Shown piece by piece: positions 8,727 to 16,240 of a stretch of 17,584 nt of DNA; the first letter of the stretch is position 1, and the number at the start of each line of letters is the position of its first letter. This DNA is from Hyphomicrobiales bacterium (lineage in GTDB: Bacteria > Pseudomonadota > Alphaproteobacteria > Rhizobiales > Beijerinckiaceae): the NCBI GenBank assembly GCA_947374125.1, contig CANCAR010000033.1, forward strand, positions 1 through 17,584, written 5' to 3'. The notes under the pieces were generated by a model, which saw only the letters and a program-made list of their open reading frames with translations, searched no databases and was not told where the DNA came from. A program made the translations under genes and the position numbers.

Positions 8727-10751
8727 TCACATCAAATCCCGCGCGACTTTATCATCCCATTCGCGCACCAGCAGGGATACCCCATTCTCAAACACTTCCG
8801 TCCGCGTTTTAACGTAGAAATCGGTAAGCGTTGACGTCATTTCAAGCCGCGTTTCCGAGCGGATCATCCAATCCTCTCGACCCATTTCGTAAGCGCCATC
8901 AATCACATAGCGGGCACAGAGCGGATCATCTGCCGAAATCGTCAATTCGCGGTTGAGATCGTGGCGCAGCGAGGTGCCGGTTTCGTCAAACCGCAACACG
9001 CCTTCGCCAAACACACCGCCCTCCCCCACCGTGCGGTAGGTCGCGCTGTTGGTGAGGAGATCAAGTTCGACGGTTCGCTCAGCATGGCCTTCGCGCAGCA
9101 GCGTCGTCGGCGCGCGTGGAGCGCTTAACGCGGGCTCAAAGCTGACCTTGGCATCTTCGGGTGAACCATCGCGTGTCGGCAAAGTTAGTGCCGAGCCCCC
9201 TGTTCGGAGGGTTAAGGTTGCAGCTTCGGGCGACGGCCAGATCAAAGGCCAATAGGCCGTGGACAGAGCTAGCCTAATGGTGCTGCCCTTTTTAAACACA
9301 TGCCCACAGGCATTGAGCGTCAGTTTGACGTTATAAAAATGCCCGGGCTTTAACGCTTCCGGATGCTCATGCGAGTCCCGATGCGTGAGGTTCAACACGG
9401 CATAGGAGACCCGGTGGGAAGCTCCATCCGCCCGCACATGGCAAAGCCGCGCGGCGAGTTGGGCGATGGGCTTGTCGGAGGCAATTTCAAACTCAAATTC
9501 AGGTGCGCCGAGAATCGCAATATCGGCTTCCAGCGGTACCGTATCAAAACAAAGGCTCATTCCATCGTCGATGCGTTGGTCGGAAGGTTGCTCGCCCTTA
9601 ACGCCCGTACCCATCCATTCACCACAGGTGAGGCCCGTCCATTGCGGTGAGCGGAAGGCGATGTCGCGCGAGGGGGAAGCTGCACCGCCCAAACGACCAT
9701 CGCCCAACGCTAGCTTAAGCGCCTTGATGCGAGGTGAAGGCCAAACCTTCTCGGCGGCCCAATAGCCTTGGCGATGATCGGCCCAACTCCCCGCGCCCGC
9801 CTCATCCTCAATATAGGCGCGGAGCATTGGCTCTTGCATGATGCCAGTATTTTCGCCCTTTAACCAATGATCCCACCAGCGTTGCGCTTCTTGTAGGAAG
9901 CCGATCGCCGGACCTGGAACACCATCTTGCGGGTAAATATGCGCCCAAGGCCCTAAAATACCCAAGCGCGGCACCTTTAAGCCTTCGAGCAAGCGCGGTA
10001 GCGTGTTGGTATAGGCATCGGCCCACCCGCCCGTGATCATCACGGGGATGTTAATCGCGCTCCAATCCTCGTTCACCGAGCCGTGTTTCCAATAGGCGTC
10101 GCGGCGTTGATGGGCCATCCAGAGCATCGGCCAATTCGGCATGGCTTTGACGCGGCTCAGCCATTCCTCGCGCCAGCGTTCGCCGACAATGGCGGGATCT
10201 AGCGGACGCGTCTGATAGGCGTGCATAATGGCACCCCACCAGAGATTATCGTTTAGAAGGCACCCACCCATATAGTGAATATCGTCCGTATAACGATCAT
10301 CCGTCGAGCACACCGAAATAATCGCTTTCAACGCTGGCGGGCGGCGCATGGCGACTTGCAAGCAGTTAAACCCGCCCCAGCTTTTACCCATCATGCCAAC
10401 AGAACCGGAGCACCAAATTTGTTCGGCAATCCAAGCGATGACTTCTATCGCGTCGTCCTGTTCTTGCAGAAGATACTCATCCTCCATCAAGCCATCGGAT
10501 TCACCCGAGCCACGCTGATCCACCCTGATTGCGGCCGTGCCATGCCGCGCGAACCAGCCATGCATGGGTTCATCCCGCCCGCGCGTGCCATCCGTTTTGC
10601 GATAGGGGATATATTCAAGCACGCAGGGGACGGGTTTTTGATCGGCATCGACGGGAAGCCATAAACGCGCGGCGAGTCTGGTGCCGTCTTTGAGAGGAAT
10701 GAAGATATTCTCGATGACGCGAACGCCGTCTTTCACTGTCTCACCCGACAT
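8727..10751 (-). CDS. CocE/NonD family serine hydrolase (peptidase S15-like)
   Basis: A 674-residue alpha/beta hydrolase of the CocE / X-Pro dipeptidyl-peptidase (S15) family, cleaving esters or amides. The nucleophile elbow GKSWGG places Ser at S124; GGWADAYTN gives D245 and GPWAH gives H271, a complete catalytic triad. RVDQRGSGESDG (76-87) is the conserved oxyanion-side segment. The C-terminal half (from about 360) is the beta jelly-roll of the family. Reading on the minus strand, AAGGGGG lies about seven bases before the ATG at 10751. No signal peptide is seen, so it is probably cytosolic. It is 57 bases downstream of the LysR gene on the same strand and likely co-transcribed. Its last 259 bases are duplicated at 6691-6887. 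The substrate is unknown; an ester or amide yielding a betaine would fit the context, but that is a guess. Confidence 0.9.
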   Translation of the reverse strand: MSGETVKDGVRVIENIFIPLKDGTRLAARLWLPVDADQKPVPCVLEYIPYRKTDGTRGRDEPMHGWFARHGTAAIRVDQRGSGESDGLMEDEYLLQEQDDAIEVIAWIAEQIWCSGSVGMMGKSWGGFNCLQVAMRRPPALKAIISVCSTDDRYTDDIHYMGGCLLNDNLWWGAIMHAYQTRPLDPAIVGERWREEWLSRVKAMPNWPMLWMAHQRRDAYWKHGSVNEDWSAINIPVMITGGWADAYTNTLPRLLEGLKVPRLGILGPWAHIYPQDGVPGPAIGFLQEAQRWWDHWLKGENTGIMQEPMLRAYIEDEAGAGSWADHRQGYWAAEKVWPSPRIKALKLALGDGRLGGAASPSRDIAFRSPQWTGLTCGEWMGTGVKGEQPSDQRIDDGMSLCFDTVPLEADIAILGAPEFEFEIASDKPIAQLAARLCHVRADGASHRVSYAVLNLTHRDSHEHPEALKPGHFYNVKLTLNACGHVFKKGSTIRLALSTAYWPLIWPSPEAATLTLRTGGSALTLPTRDGSPEDAKVSFEPALSAPRAPTTLLREGHAERTVELDLLTNSATYRTVGEGGVFGEGVLRFDETGTSLRHDLNRELTISADDPLCARYVIDGAYEMGREDWMIRSETRLEMTSTLTDFYVKTRTEVFENGVSLLVREWDDKVARDLM

Positions 10752-10808
10752 CGCGAGGCCCCCTTCGTGCCATTTTGGATTAAGTGTCGGACGGCTTGCG
10801 GCGCTCTG

Positions 10809-11762
10809 TCAACGCTTCTGCATAGCCGCCACTTCGCCGAGCAACCAAAACCTAAAGCGTGCAATCGCAGGCTCGTCCGCCCGATCTTGCCGCGAGACCA
10901 GATACCAGCGCGCCGGTTGCGGCACCGAATGGGCAATGGGCTCCATCAAACGCCCCGCCGCAATATCCTGCGCCGCCAGAAAATCCGGCACAACCGCGAT
11001 GCCCTGCCCGTCGCAGGCGGCCTCTAACACCAATAAATAACTATCAAACCGGATGGTTGCCGCCTCGCCAAGGCCCGAGACGCCCGCCGCTCCCAGCCAA
11101 ACATCCCAATCGCGAATGGCGGTATAAACCTGCAAACTCGTATAGGCTGTTACATCTTGTGGCGTTTGAAGGGGTGGCCCTTTTTCCAGTAATTTCGGGC
11201 TACACACCGCAACCAGCCGCGATTCAAACAGAGGCGTATACGAAAACCCCGGTCGGTTCGGCTCGGTTGTTGAGATTAACCCGACATCGGCGTGGCGCGG
11301 GTCGAATTCCCAATCCATTTGGCTCGCGTTAAACCGCACCAGCAAATCGGGGCAGGATTGCTGAAGCGCGGAGAGCCGCCCCATCATCCAACGGGCGGCG
11401 ACCGTGACATAAAGCTGCACGGTCAATTCCTGCTGCGCGGGGCGGGAGACCAATTGCGTGCCGATGTCGATTTTCTCAAACCCTTCCCGCAAATAAGGGA
11501 AATACAAGCGTCCGGCATCGGTCAGCTCGACTTTGCGGCCCGTTCGGCGAAACAAATCCTTTCCTAACCATTTTTCCAAATGCGCGATTTGATGGCTGAC
11601 CGCCGATTGCGTGATGTTCAGTTCTTCGGCAGCTAAGCGAAAGCTCTCATGCCGTGCGGCTGCCTCAAACGCACGTAACGCGGTGAGCGGCGGCAATGAC
11701 AAAGGGCGGGAATGGGCAAGCATTGGCGGTTGGTTCGTATTCATCAGTTGAATTAAATTCAT
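10809..11762 (-). CDS. LysR-family transcriptional regulator (GcvA-like)
   Basis: A 317-residue LysR-type regulator. The winged helix-turn-helix covers about residues 24-85 (LTALRAFEAAARHESFRLAA, then LNITQSAVSHQIAHLEKWLG and LFRRTGRKVELTDAG), close to the GcvA branch. The rest is the periplasmic-binding-protein-like effector domain. The ATG at 11762 is the longest start, but ATGs at 11744 and 11723 are possible; none has a strong Shine-Dalgarno. It is divergent from the MttB-family gene with only 82 bases between, the usual arrangement for a LysR protein controlling its neighbour and itself. Those 82 bases hold two inverted repeats of one pattern. It probably responds to the substrate of the mttB operon or a product such as glycine; the effector is not visible. 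Confidence 0.92.
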   Translation of the reverse strand: MNLIQLMNTNQPPMLAHSRPLSLPPLTALRAFEAAARHESFRLAAEELNITQSAVSHQIAHLEKWLGKDLFRRTGRKVELTDAGRLYFPYLREGFEKIDIGTQLVSRPAQQELTVQLYVTVAARWMMGRLSALQQSCPDLLVRFNASQMDWEFDPRHADVGLISTTEPNRPGFSYTPLFESRLVAVCSPKLLEKGPPLQTPQDVTAYTSLQVYTAIRDWDVWLGAAGVSGLGEAATIRFDSYLLVLEAACDGQGIAVVPDFLAAQDIAAGRLMEPIAHSVPQPARWYLVSRQDRADEPAIARFRFWLLGEVAAMQKR

Positions 11763-11844
11763 CTCAAGATGAAAATCAATCTCTTGACGATCAAGCCCGC
11801 GCGGCCTCTTGATCGATTAAACGTTTTTTGAGGGAGAAGCAGCG
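11763..11844. promoter_or_regulatory. Divergent lysR/mttB control region with paired LysR-type operators
   Basis: Two inverted repeats of the same design are seen: TCAAGA-N12-TCTTGA (11764-11769 with 11782-11787) and GATCAAG-N12-CTTGATC (11789-11795 with 11808-11814). Their centres are 26 bases apart. Dyads of this kind in a divergent gap fit the recognition and activation sites of a LysR tetramer. TTGACG at 11784-11789 could be a -35 box toward mttB, with a poor -10 overlapping the second dyad. GAGGGAG at 11830-11836 is the ribosome binding site for the ATG at 11845. Confidence 0.6.
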
Positions 11845-13425
11845 ATGACGATGGAAACACCAGAGGGCAGCGCACCCGATTCAGGCCGCCGTGGTGGCCG
11901 TGATGCTCGCCGCGCAGCCCGTGCGCGCCCACTTTCCGATCAGGATCGGCCGATTTGGCCTGGTCTTCCCGGCGGCAAGTTCAAGGTCCTGTCCGACGAG
12001 GACATGCAGAAAATCCATCACAAGATTCTCGATGTGTTAGAGCAAATTGGCTTTGCTGATGCCATCCCTTCCACCATCGACTACATGACGAAAGTCGGAG
12101 CGGTGATGGGTGAAGATGGTCGTATGCGGTTTCCGCGCGCGCTCGTCGAAGACACCATCGCCAAAACTGCCCGCCGCTTCCCGCTCTACGCCCAAGACCC
12201 GCGCTACGACATGGATCCATGGGGCAAGAATGTGTATTACGGCACCGCCGGTGCTGCGGTGAACGTGGTTGAGCCGCTTACCGGCGAATACCGCGAGTCG
12301 ACCGTTGTCGATCTCTATGATTGCGCCCGCATCGTCGACCATTGCGACAATATCCACTTCTTCCAACGCACTAATGTCTGTCGCGAGCTGCCAAGCCCGC
12401 GCGATCTCGACATCAACACGGCCTATGCGAGCGTTGTCGGCACCACGAAACATGTCGGCACCGGCATGACGCATCCCGATCACGTCAAAGAAGTGCTCGA
12501 AATGCTGCATATGATTGCAGGCGGCGAGGATAAATGGCGCGAACGTCCTTTTGTCAGCCAGTCCAACTGTTTCGTTGTGCCGCCTTTGAAATTCGCCGAA
12601 GACGCCTGCAAATGCTTGGAAGTCGCAGTTCTTGGTGGCATGCCAGTGCTCTTACTCTCCGCTGGCCAAGCGGGCGCAACCGCTCCGGCCTCGCTCGCTG
12701 GAACGGTCGTGCAAGCGGTCGCCGAATGCCTCGTTGGCCTGATTTATGTAAACGCGATCAAGCCCGGCGCGCCTTACATTTTCGGCACTTGGCCCTTCGT
12801 GTCTGATCTTCGCACCGGCGCGATGTCGGGCGGTTCACCGGAGCAGGCCTTGCTTTCTTCGGCTTGTGGCCAGATGGCAAATTTCTACGATCTCAATGGC
12901 GGCACAGGCGCTGGCATGTGCGACTCGAAAATGATCGATTTCCAAGCCGGATACGAGAAAGCCTATAACCTCACCCTCGTCGGCAATGCTGGAACGAACC
13001 TCATCTATGAAGCAGCCGGTATGCACGCCTCGCTTCTCGGCATTTGCAAAGAAACGCTTGTCGCCGATAACGACATCATCGCAGCCGCCCAGCGCACGAT
13101 GCGTGGCATTGATACATCGGATGAGGCACTTAATATCGACACGATCCGCGATGTCTGCATCGGCGGCCCGGGACATTATTTAGGCTCCGACCAGACGCTG
13201 CACCTGATGCAACGTGATTATGTCTACCCCTCCATCGGCGACCGTTGGAGCCCGAACGAGTGGAATGAACGCGGTCGGCCGACTTATGTTGATCGCGCGG
13301 TAAAGAAGACAGCAGAAATTTTGAAGAACCACCATCCTAAGCACATTAGCCGCGAAGTGGATGACGCGATCCGCGCGAAATTCCCGATCAAGCTGGATCG
13401 GAAGGATATGGGTGAGATGGTGTGA
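11845..13425 (+). CDS. MttB-superfamily corrinoid methyltransferase, non-pyrrolysine
   Basis: A 526-residue protein of the trimethylamine methyltransferase (MttB, COG5598) superfamily, cytosolic, expected to transfer a methyl group from a quaternary amine to Co(I) of a corrinoid protein. The TIM-barrel region is long and well preserved, including LSAGQAGATAPASLAG, TGAMSGGSPEQALLSSACGQ and GAGMCDSKMIDFQAGYEK. There is no in-frame TAG, so it belongs to the pyrrolysine-free branch that includes MtgB (glycine betaine), MtpB (proline betaine) and MtcB (carnitine). The substrate cannot be read from sequence; glycine betaine is favoured by the dimethylglycine dehydrogenase-like neighbour. Residues 12-27 are an Arg/Gly-rich basic leader (SGRRGGRDARRAARAR). 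The start at ATG 11845 follows GAGGGAG; M3 at 11851 is an alternative. It is first in its operon and divergent from lysR. Confidence 0.88.
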   Translation: MTMETPEGSAPDSGRRGGRDARRAARARPLSDQDRPIWPGLPGGKFKVLSDEDMQKIHHKILDVLEQIGFADAIPSTIDYMTKVGAVMGEDGRMRFPRALVEDTIAKTARRFPLYAQDPRYDMDPWGKNVYYGTAGAAVNVVEPLTGEYRESTVVDLYDCARIVDHCDNIHFFQRTNVCRELPSPRDLDINTAYASVVGTTKHVGTGMTHPDHVKEVLEMLHMIAGGEDKWRERPFVSQSNCFVVPPLKFAEDACKCLEVAVLGGMPVLLLSAGQAGATAPASLAGTVVQAVAECLVGLIYVNAIKPGAPYIFGTWPFVSDLRTGAMSGGSPEQALLSSACGQMANFYDLNGGTGAGMCDSKMIDFQAGYEKAYNLTLVGNAGTNLIYEAAGMHASLLGICKETLVADNDIIAAAQRTMRGIDTSDEALNIDTIRDVCIGGPGHYLGSDQTLHLMQRDYVYPSIGDRWSPNEWNERGRPTYVDRAVKKTAEILKNHHPKHISREVDDAIRAKFPIKLDRKDMGEMV

Positions 13426-13426
13426 G

Positions 13427-13547
13427 CCGTCATTGCGAGCGATAAGCGAAGCAAACGAGCTGATGGAAAAGAAAAAAGTAGCGTGATACCGTTTCAAGTC
13501 TTTCTTCACCGTCAGCTAGATTGCTTCGCTGCCGCTCGCAAGGACGG
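13427..13547. repeat. CCGTCATTGCGAGCG-family palindromic element
   Basis: Starts two bases after the mttB stop. The outer ends CCGTCATTGCGAGCG (13427-13441) and CGCTCGCAAGGACGG (13533-13547) pair at 14 of 15 positions, and inner GCGAAGCA (13446-13453) pairs with TGCTTCGC (13522-13529). Elements of this type are common between genes in Rhizobiales genomes. In a transcript it would fold into a long stem between mttB and the FAD/GcvT gene and could protect or separate the two messages. Confidence 0.85.
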
Positions 13548-13577
13548 ATAAGTAACGAACAAAAAAGGAAACACCCC

Positions 13578-16022
13578 ATGGCCGCTCTGCCCTCACACGC
13601 TTCTGTTGTTATCGTGGGAGGCGGCATTGTCGGCTGCTCCACCGCCTATCATTTGGGCAAGCTTGGCGTGAAAGACGTCGTGCTATTAGAGCGCAAGCGC
13701 CTTACCAGTGGCACCACATGGCATGCGGCGGGGCTTGTGCGCTCGTCGCTCTACACGCAAAACCTGACGCGGTTGGCCAAATACACGGTTGATCTCTACA
13801 CCAATCTGGAGAAGGAAACCGGCCAAGCCACGGGCTTTGTGCAGCCCGGCTCCATCTCCATCGCCACCAATCCCGAGCGCTGGCAGGAATTGCGCCGCGC
13901 CGCCGATATGCTGCGCTCCTTCGATGTCGAAGCGTATGAAATTAGCCCAAAAGAAGCGCAAGCCAAATGGCCGTTGATGAATGTCGATGATGTCGTGGGC
14001 GCTGTTTGGTATCCGTCCGATGGCAAATGCAATCCCATCGACACGACCATGGCGCTTGCCAAAGGCGCGCGAATGTCAGGCGTTGCCATTCATGAAAATA
14101 TGCTCGTCACCAAAATCATCGTCGAGAATGGCCGCGCGGTTGGAGTGGAAACCTCAGAAGGCATCATCAAAGCCGATAAGGTTGTGATTGCGGGCGGCAT
14201 GTGGACTCGCGACCTGGCCCGTACCATCGGCGTCGATGTACCCTTACAGGCTTGCGAGCATTTCTACATCGTCACTGATCCCATGGAAGGCATGACCCCC
14301 GATCTCCCCGTCATGCGCGATATGGACCATTGCGCTTATTACAAGGAAGACGCGGGCAAGCTGTTGCTCGGCGCGTTTGAACCCAAAGCCAAGCCATGGG
14401 CGCTTGATGGCATTCCCGCCGAATTCGAATTTGGTGAGCTTCCGGAAGATTTCGATCATTTTGCGCCCATCCTAGAAGACGCGATGAAGCGCATTCCGTC
14501 GCTTGAGAAAGTCGGCATCCGCAAATTCTTCAACGGGCCTGAAAGCTTCACCGCGGATCAGCGCTATATTTTAGGACCAGCACCCGAAGTGAAGGGCGTG
14601 TTTGTTGCTGCGGGCTTTAACTCCATCGGCATTCAATCGGGTGGTGGCGCGGGCATGGCGCTCGCGCATTGGATCACGCAAGGCGAGCCGCCGTTTGATT
14701 TGTGGGATGTTGATATCAACCGCCTCTACCCACATCAAAACACCAAGCATTTCCTCATTCCGCGCGTGTCGGAAGCCTTAGGGCTGCTCTACGCGATGCA
14801 TTGGCCCTTCAAGCAATATGAAACCTCACGCGGCGTGCGCAAAACCGCACTGCATGATCGCATTACCGCAGCAGGCGCTTGTTTCGGCGAAGTCGCGGGC
14901 TGGGAGCGCCCCAACTGGTTCGCACGCACGGGGCAAGAACCAAAATACGAATACACTTTTGGCAAGCCCAATTGGTTTGAAAATTCACGCGAAGAATGCA
15001 AAGCCGTACGCGAAGCGGTTGGCCTTTTCGATCAAAGCGCATTTGCCAAATTCACCGTCAAAGGCCGCGACGCAATGCGGCTTTTGAACCGCGTCTCCGT
15101 CAATGAAATGGATGTCGCCATCGGCAAGGTCGTCTACACGCAATGGTGTAATGAGAAAGGCGGCATCGAGGCCGATCTCACCGCCACCCGCGTAGCCCAA
15201 AACGAGTATCTCGTCGTGACCGCCGCAATGACGCAATTGCATGATCGCCGTCATCTCGAAAACGCCATTCGTGACGATGAAGCCGTTGCCGTGGTCGATG
15301 TCACTTCAGGCACGTCTACCATCGGCTTGATGGGCCCCAATTCGCGGGCGCTGCTACAATCGCTCACGCCCGATGATGTATCGAATGAAGCCTTCCCGTT
15401 CGGTACAAGTCGCGAGATTGAAGTCGGCCCTGCCCGCATTCGCGTTACTCGCATCACCTATGTCGGCGAGCTTGGTTATGAGCTTTACATCCCGTCCGAA
15501 TTTGCCGCCGCCGTGTATGATTTCATTCTCTCAAACGGCGCAGCACACGGCCTAAAACATGCGGGCTATCACGCGATGAATTCGCTCCGCATCGAGAAAG
15601 CCTATCGCCATTGGAGCCATGACATTACGCCAGAAGATACGCCACTCGAAGCAGGTCTTGGTTTCTGCGTCGCATGGAACAAGCAAGGTGGCTTTATTGG
15701 CCGTGATGCTTTGCTGATACAAAAAGAACAAGGCATCACGCGCCGCCTCACGCAATTCCTGATCTCTGATCCAGATGCTATGCTCTACCACGACGAACCC
15801 GTCTGGCTAAACGGCAAGCGCATCTCGCGCCTCACTTCGGCGATGTATGGCTACACGCTGGGTGGCGCAGTAGGTCTTGCCTATATTGGGACCGAACATG
15901 CAGCCACCACCGATGATCTATTAGCAGGCAGCTATGAGATTGAGGTGGCAGGAAAACGCATTCCAGCCAAAGTGTCGTTGAAGCCGATGTATGATCCGGC
16001 GTCAGCGAGGATAAAGATTTAA
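13578..16022 (+). CDS. FAD-dependent dehydrogenase with GcvT domain (dimethylglycine/sarcosine dehydrogenase type)
   Basis: An 814-residue two-part enzyme. The N-terminal DAO-type FAD domain (about 8-390) has VGGGIVG (13-19) and SGTTWHAAGL (44-53), where H49 matches the histidine that covalently holds FAD in dimethylglycine and sarcosine dehydrogenases. A short FAO_M linker follows, then GcvT folate domains (about 440-690, with a C-terminal barrel to 800). Such enzymes oxidise N-methyl groups and pass the one-carbon unit to THF as methylene-THF. Dimethylglycine or sarcosine is the likely substrate, although other N-methyl amino acids are possible. AAGGAA at 13566-13571 supports the ATG at 13578; a longer TTG start at 13521 lies inside the palindrome and is rejected. 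It follows mttB on the same strand after 152 bases, a logical next step once the quaternary amine has lost a methyl. Confidence 0.9.
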   Translation: MAALPSHASVVIVGGGIVGCSTAYHLGKLGVKDVVLLERKRLTSGTTWHAAGLVRSSLYTQNLTRLAKYTVDLYTNLEKETGQATGFVQPGSISIATNPERWQELRRAADMLRSFDVEAYEISPKEAQAKWPLMNVDDVVGAVWYPSDGKCNPIDTTMALAKGARMSGVAIHENMLVTKIIVENGRAVGVETSEGIIKADKVVIAGGMWTRDLARTIGVDVPLQACEHFYIVTDPMEGMTPDLPVMRDMDHCAYYKEDAGKLLLGAFEPKAKPWALDGIPAEFEFGELPEDFDHFAPILEDAMKRIPSLEKVGIRKFFNGPESFTADQRYILGPAPEVKGVFVAAGFNSIGIQSGGGAGMALAHWITQGEPPFDLWDVDINRLYPHQNTKHFLIPRVSEALGLLYAMHWPFKQYETSRGVRKTALHDRITAAGACFGEVAGWERPNWFARTGQEPKYEYTFGKPNWFENSREECKAVREAVGLFDQSAFAKFTVKGRDAMRLLNRVSVNEMDVAIGKVVYTQWCNEKGGIEADLTATRVAQNEYLVVTAAMTQLHDRRHLENAIRDDEAVAVVDVTSGTSTIGLMGPNSRALLQSLTPDDVSNEAFPFGTSREIEVGPARIRVTRITYVGELGYELYIPSEFAAAVYDFILSNGAAHGLKHAGYHAMNSLRIEKAYRHWSHDITPEDTPLEAGLGFCVAWNKQGGFIGRDALLIQKEQGITRRLTQFLISDPDAMLYHDEPVWLNGKRISRLTSAMYGYTLGGAVGLAYIGTEHAATTDDLLAGSYEIEVAGKRIPAKVSLKPMYDPASARIKI

Positions 16023-16024
16023 GA

Positions 16025-16042
16025 GGCGAGTAGCGAATAGGG
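16025..16042. repeat. GGCGAAT heptamer tract (left arm of composite element)
   Basis: Reads GCGAGTAGCGAATAGGGA, two and a half units of a degenerate 7-base repeat (consensus RGYGART), directly after the FAD/GcvT stop. Together with the reverse-oriented tract at 16183-16217 it brackets the palindrome at 16061-16163. Confidence 0.6.
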
Positions 16043-16060
16043 AACCGAGGATGATTTTAA

Positions 16061-16163
16061 CCTCATGGTGAGCCGTGCTTAAGGCGCGCGTCGAGTGGTG
16101 AGCTTGCCGAACCACGGCAACCGTCCTTCGACTCGCGACCTGCGGTCGCGGCTCAGGATGAGG
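16061..16163. repeat. Intergenic palindromic element, CCTCATGG family, copy 2
   Basis: Shares CCTCATGGTGAGCC at its left end, a middle CGAACCACGG, then CCGTCCTTCGACTC and GGCTCAGGATGAGG at its right end with the copy at 4147-4236. It has its own perfect hairpin CGCGACC/GGTCGCG (16134-16140 with 16144-16150, loop TGC). The right hairpin differs in sequence from copy 1 while remaining perfectly paired, which suggests selection for structure. Confidence 0.85.
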
Positions 16164-16182
16164 AAGTTAGGTAGCCTACCCC

Positions 16183-16217
16183 CATTCGTCACTCGCAATT
16201 CGCCATTCGCCATTCGC
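16183..16217. repeat. GGCGAAT heptamer tract, inverted orientation (right arm)
   Basis: Thirty-five bases that read on the minus strand as five consecutive 7-base units: GCGAATG, GCGAATG, GCGAATT, GCGAGTG, ACGAATG. A TTTTTT run follows at 16218-16223. It ends 23 bases before the enolase start; AAGGAAA at 16227-16233 is the ribosome binding site for that gene. Confidence 0.7.
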
Positions 16218-16240
16218 TTTTTTCCGAAGGAAAATAAGAA

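Noticed and set aside
11845..13425. Pyrrolysine in the MttB homologue
   Set aside because: The reading frame has no internal TAG and aligns through the barrel without interruption, so it belongs to the non-pyrrolysine branch.
13521..13577. Longer TTG start for the FAD/GcvT enzyme
   Set aside because: It would begin within the palindromic repeat; ATG 13578 has AAGGAA upstream and is followed at once by the expected FAD-binding strand.
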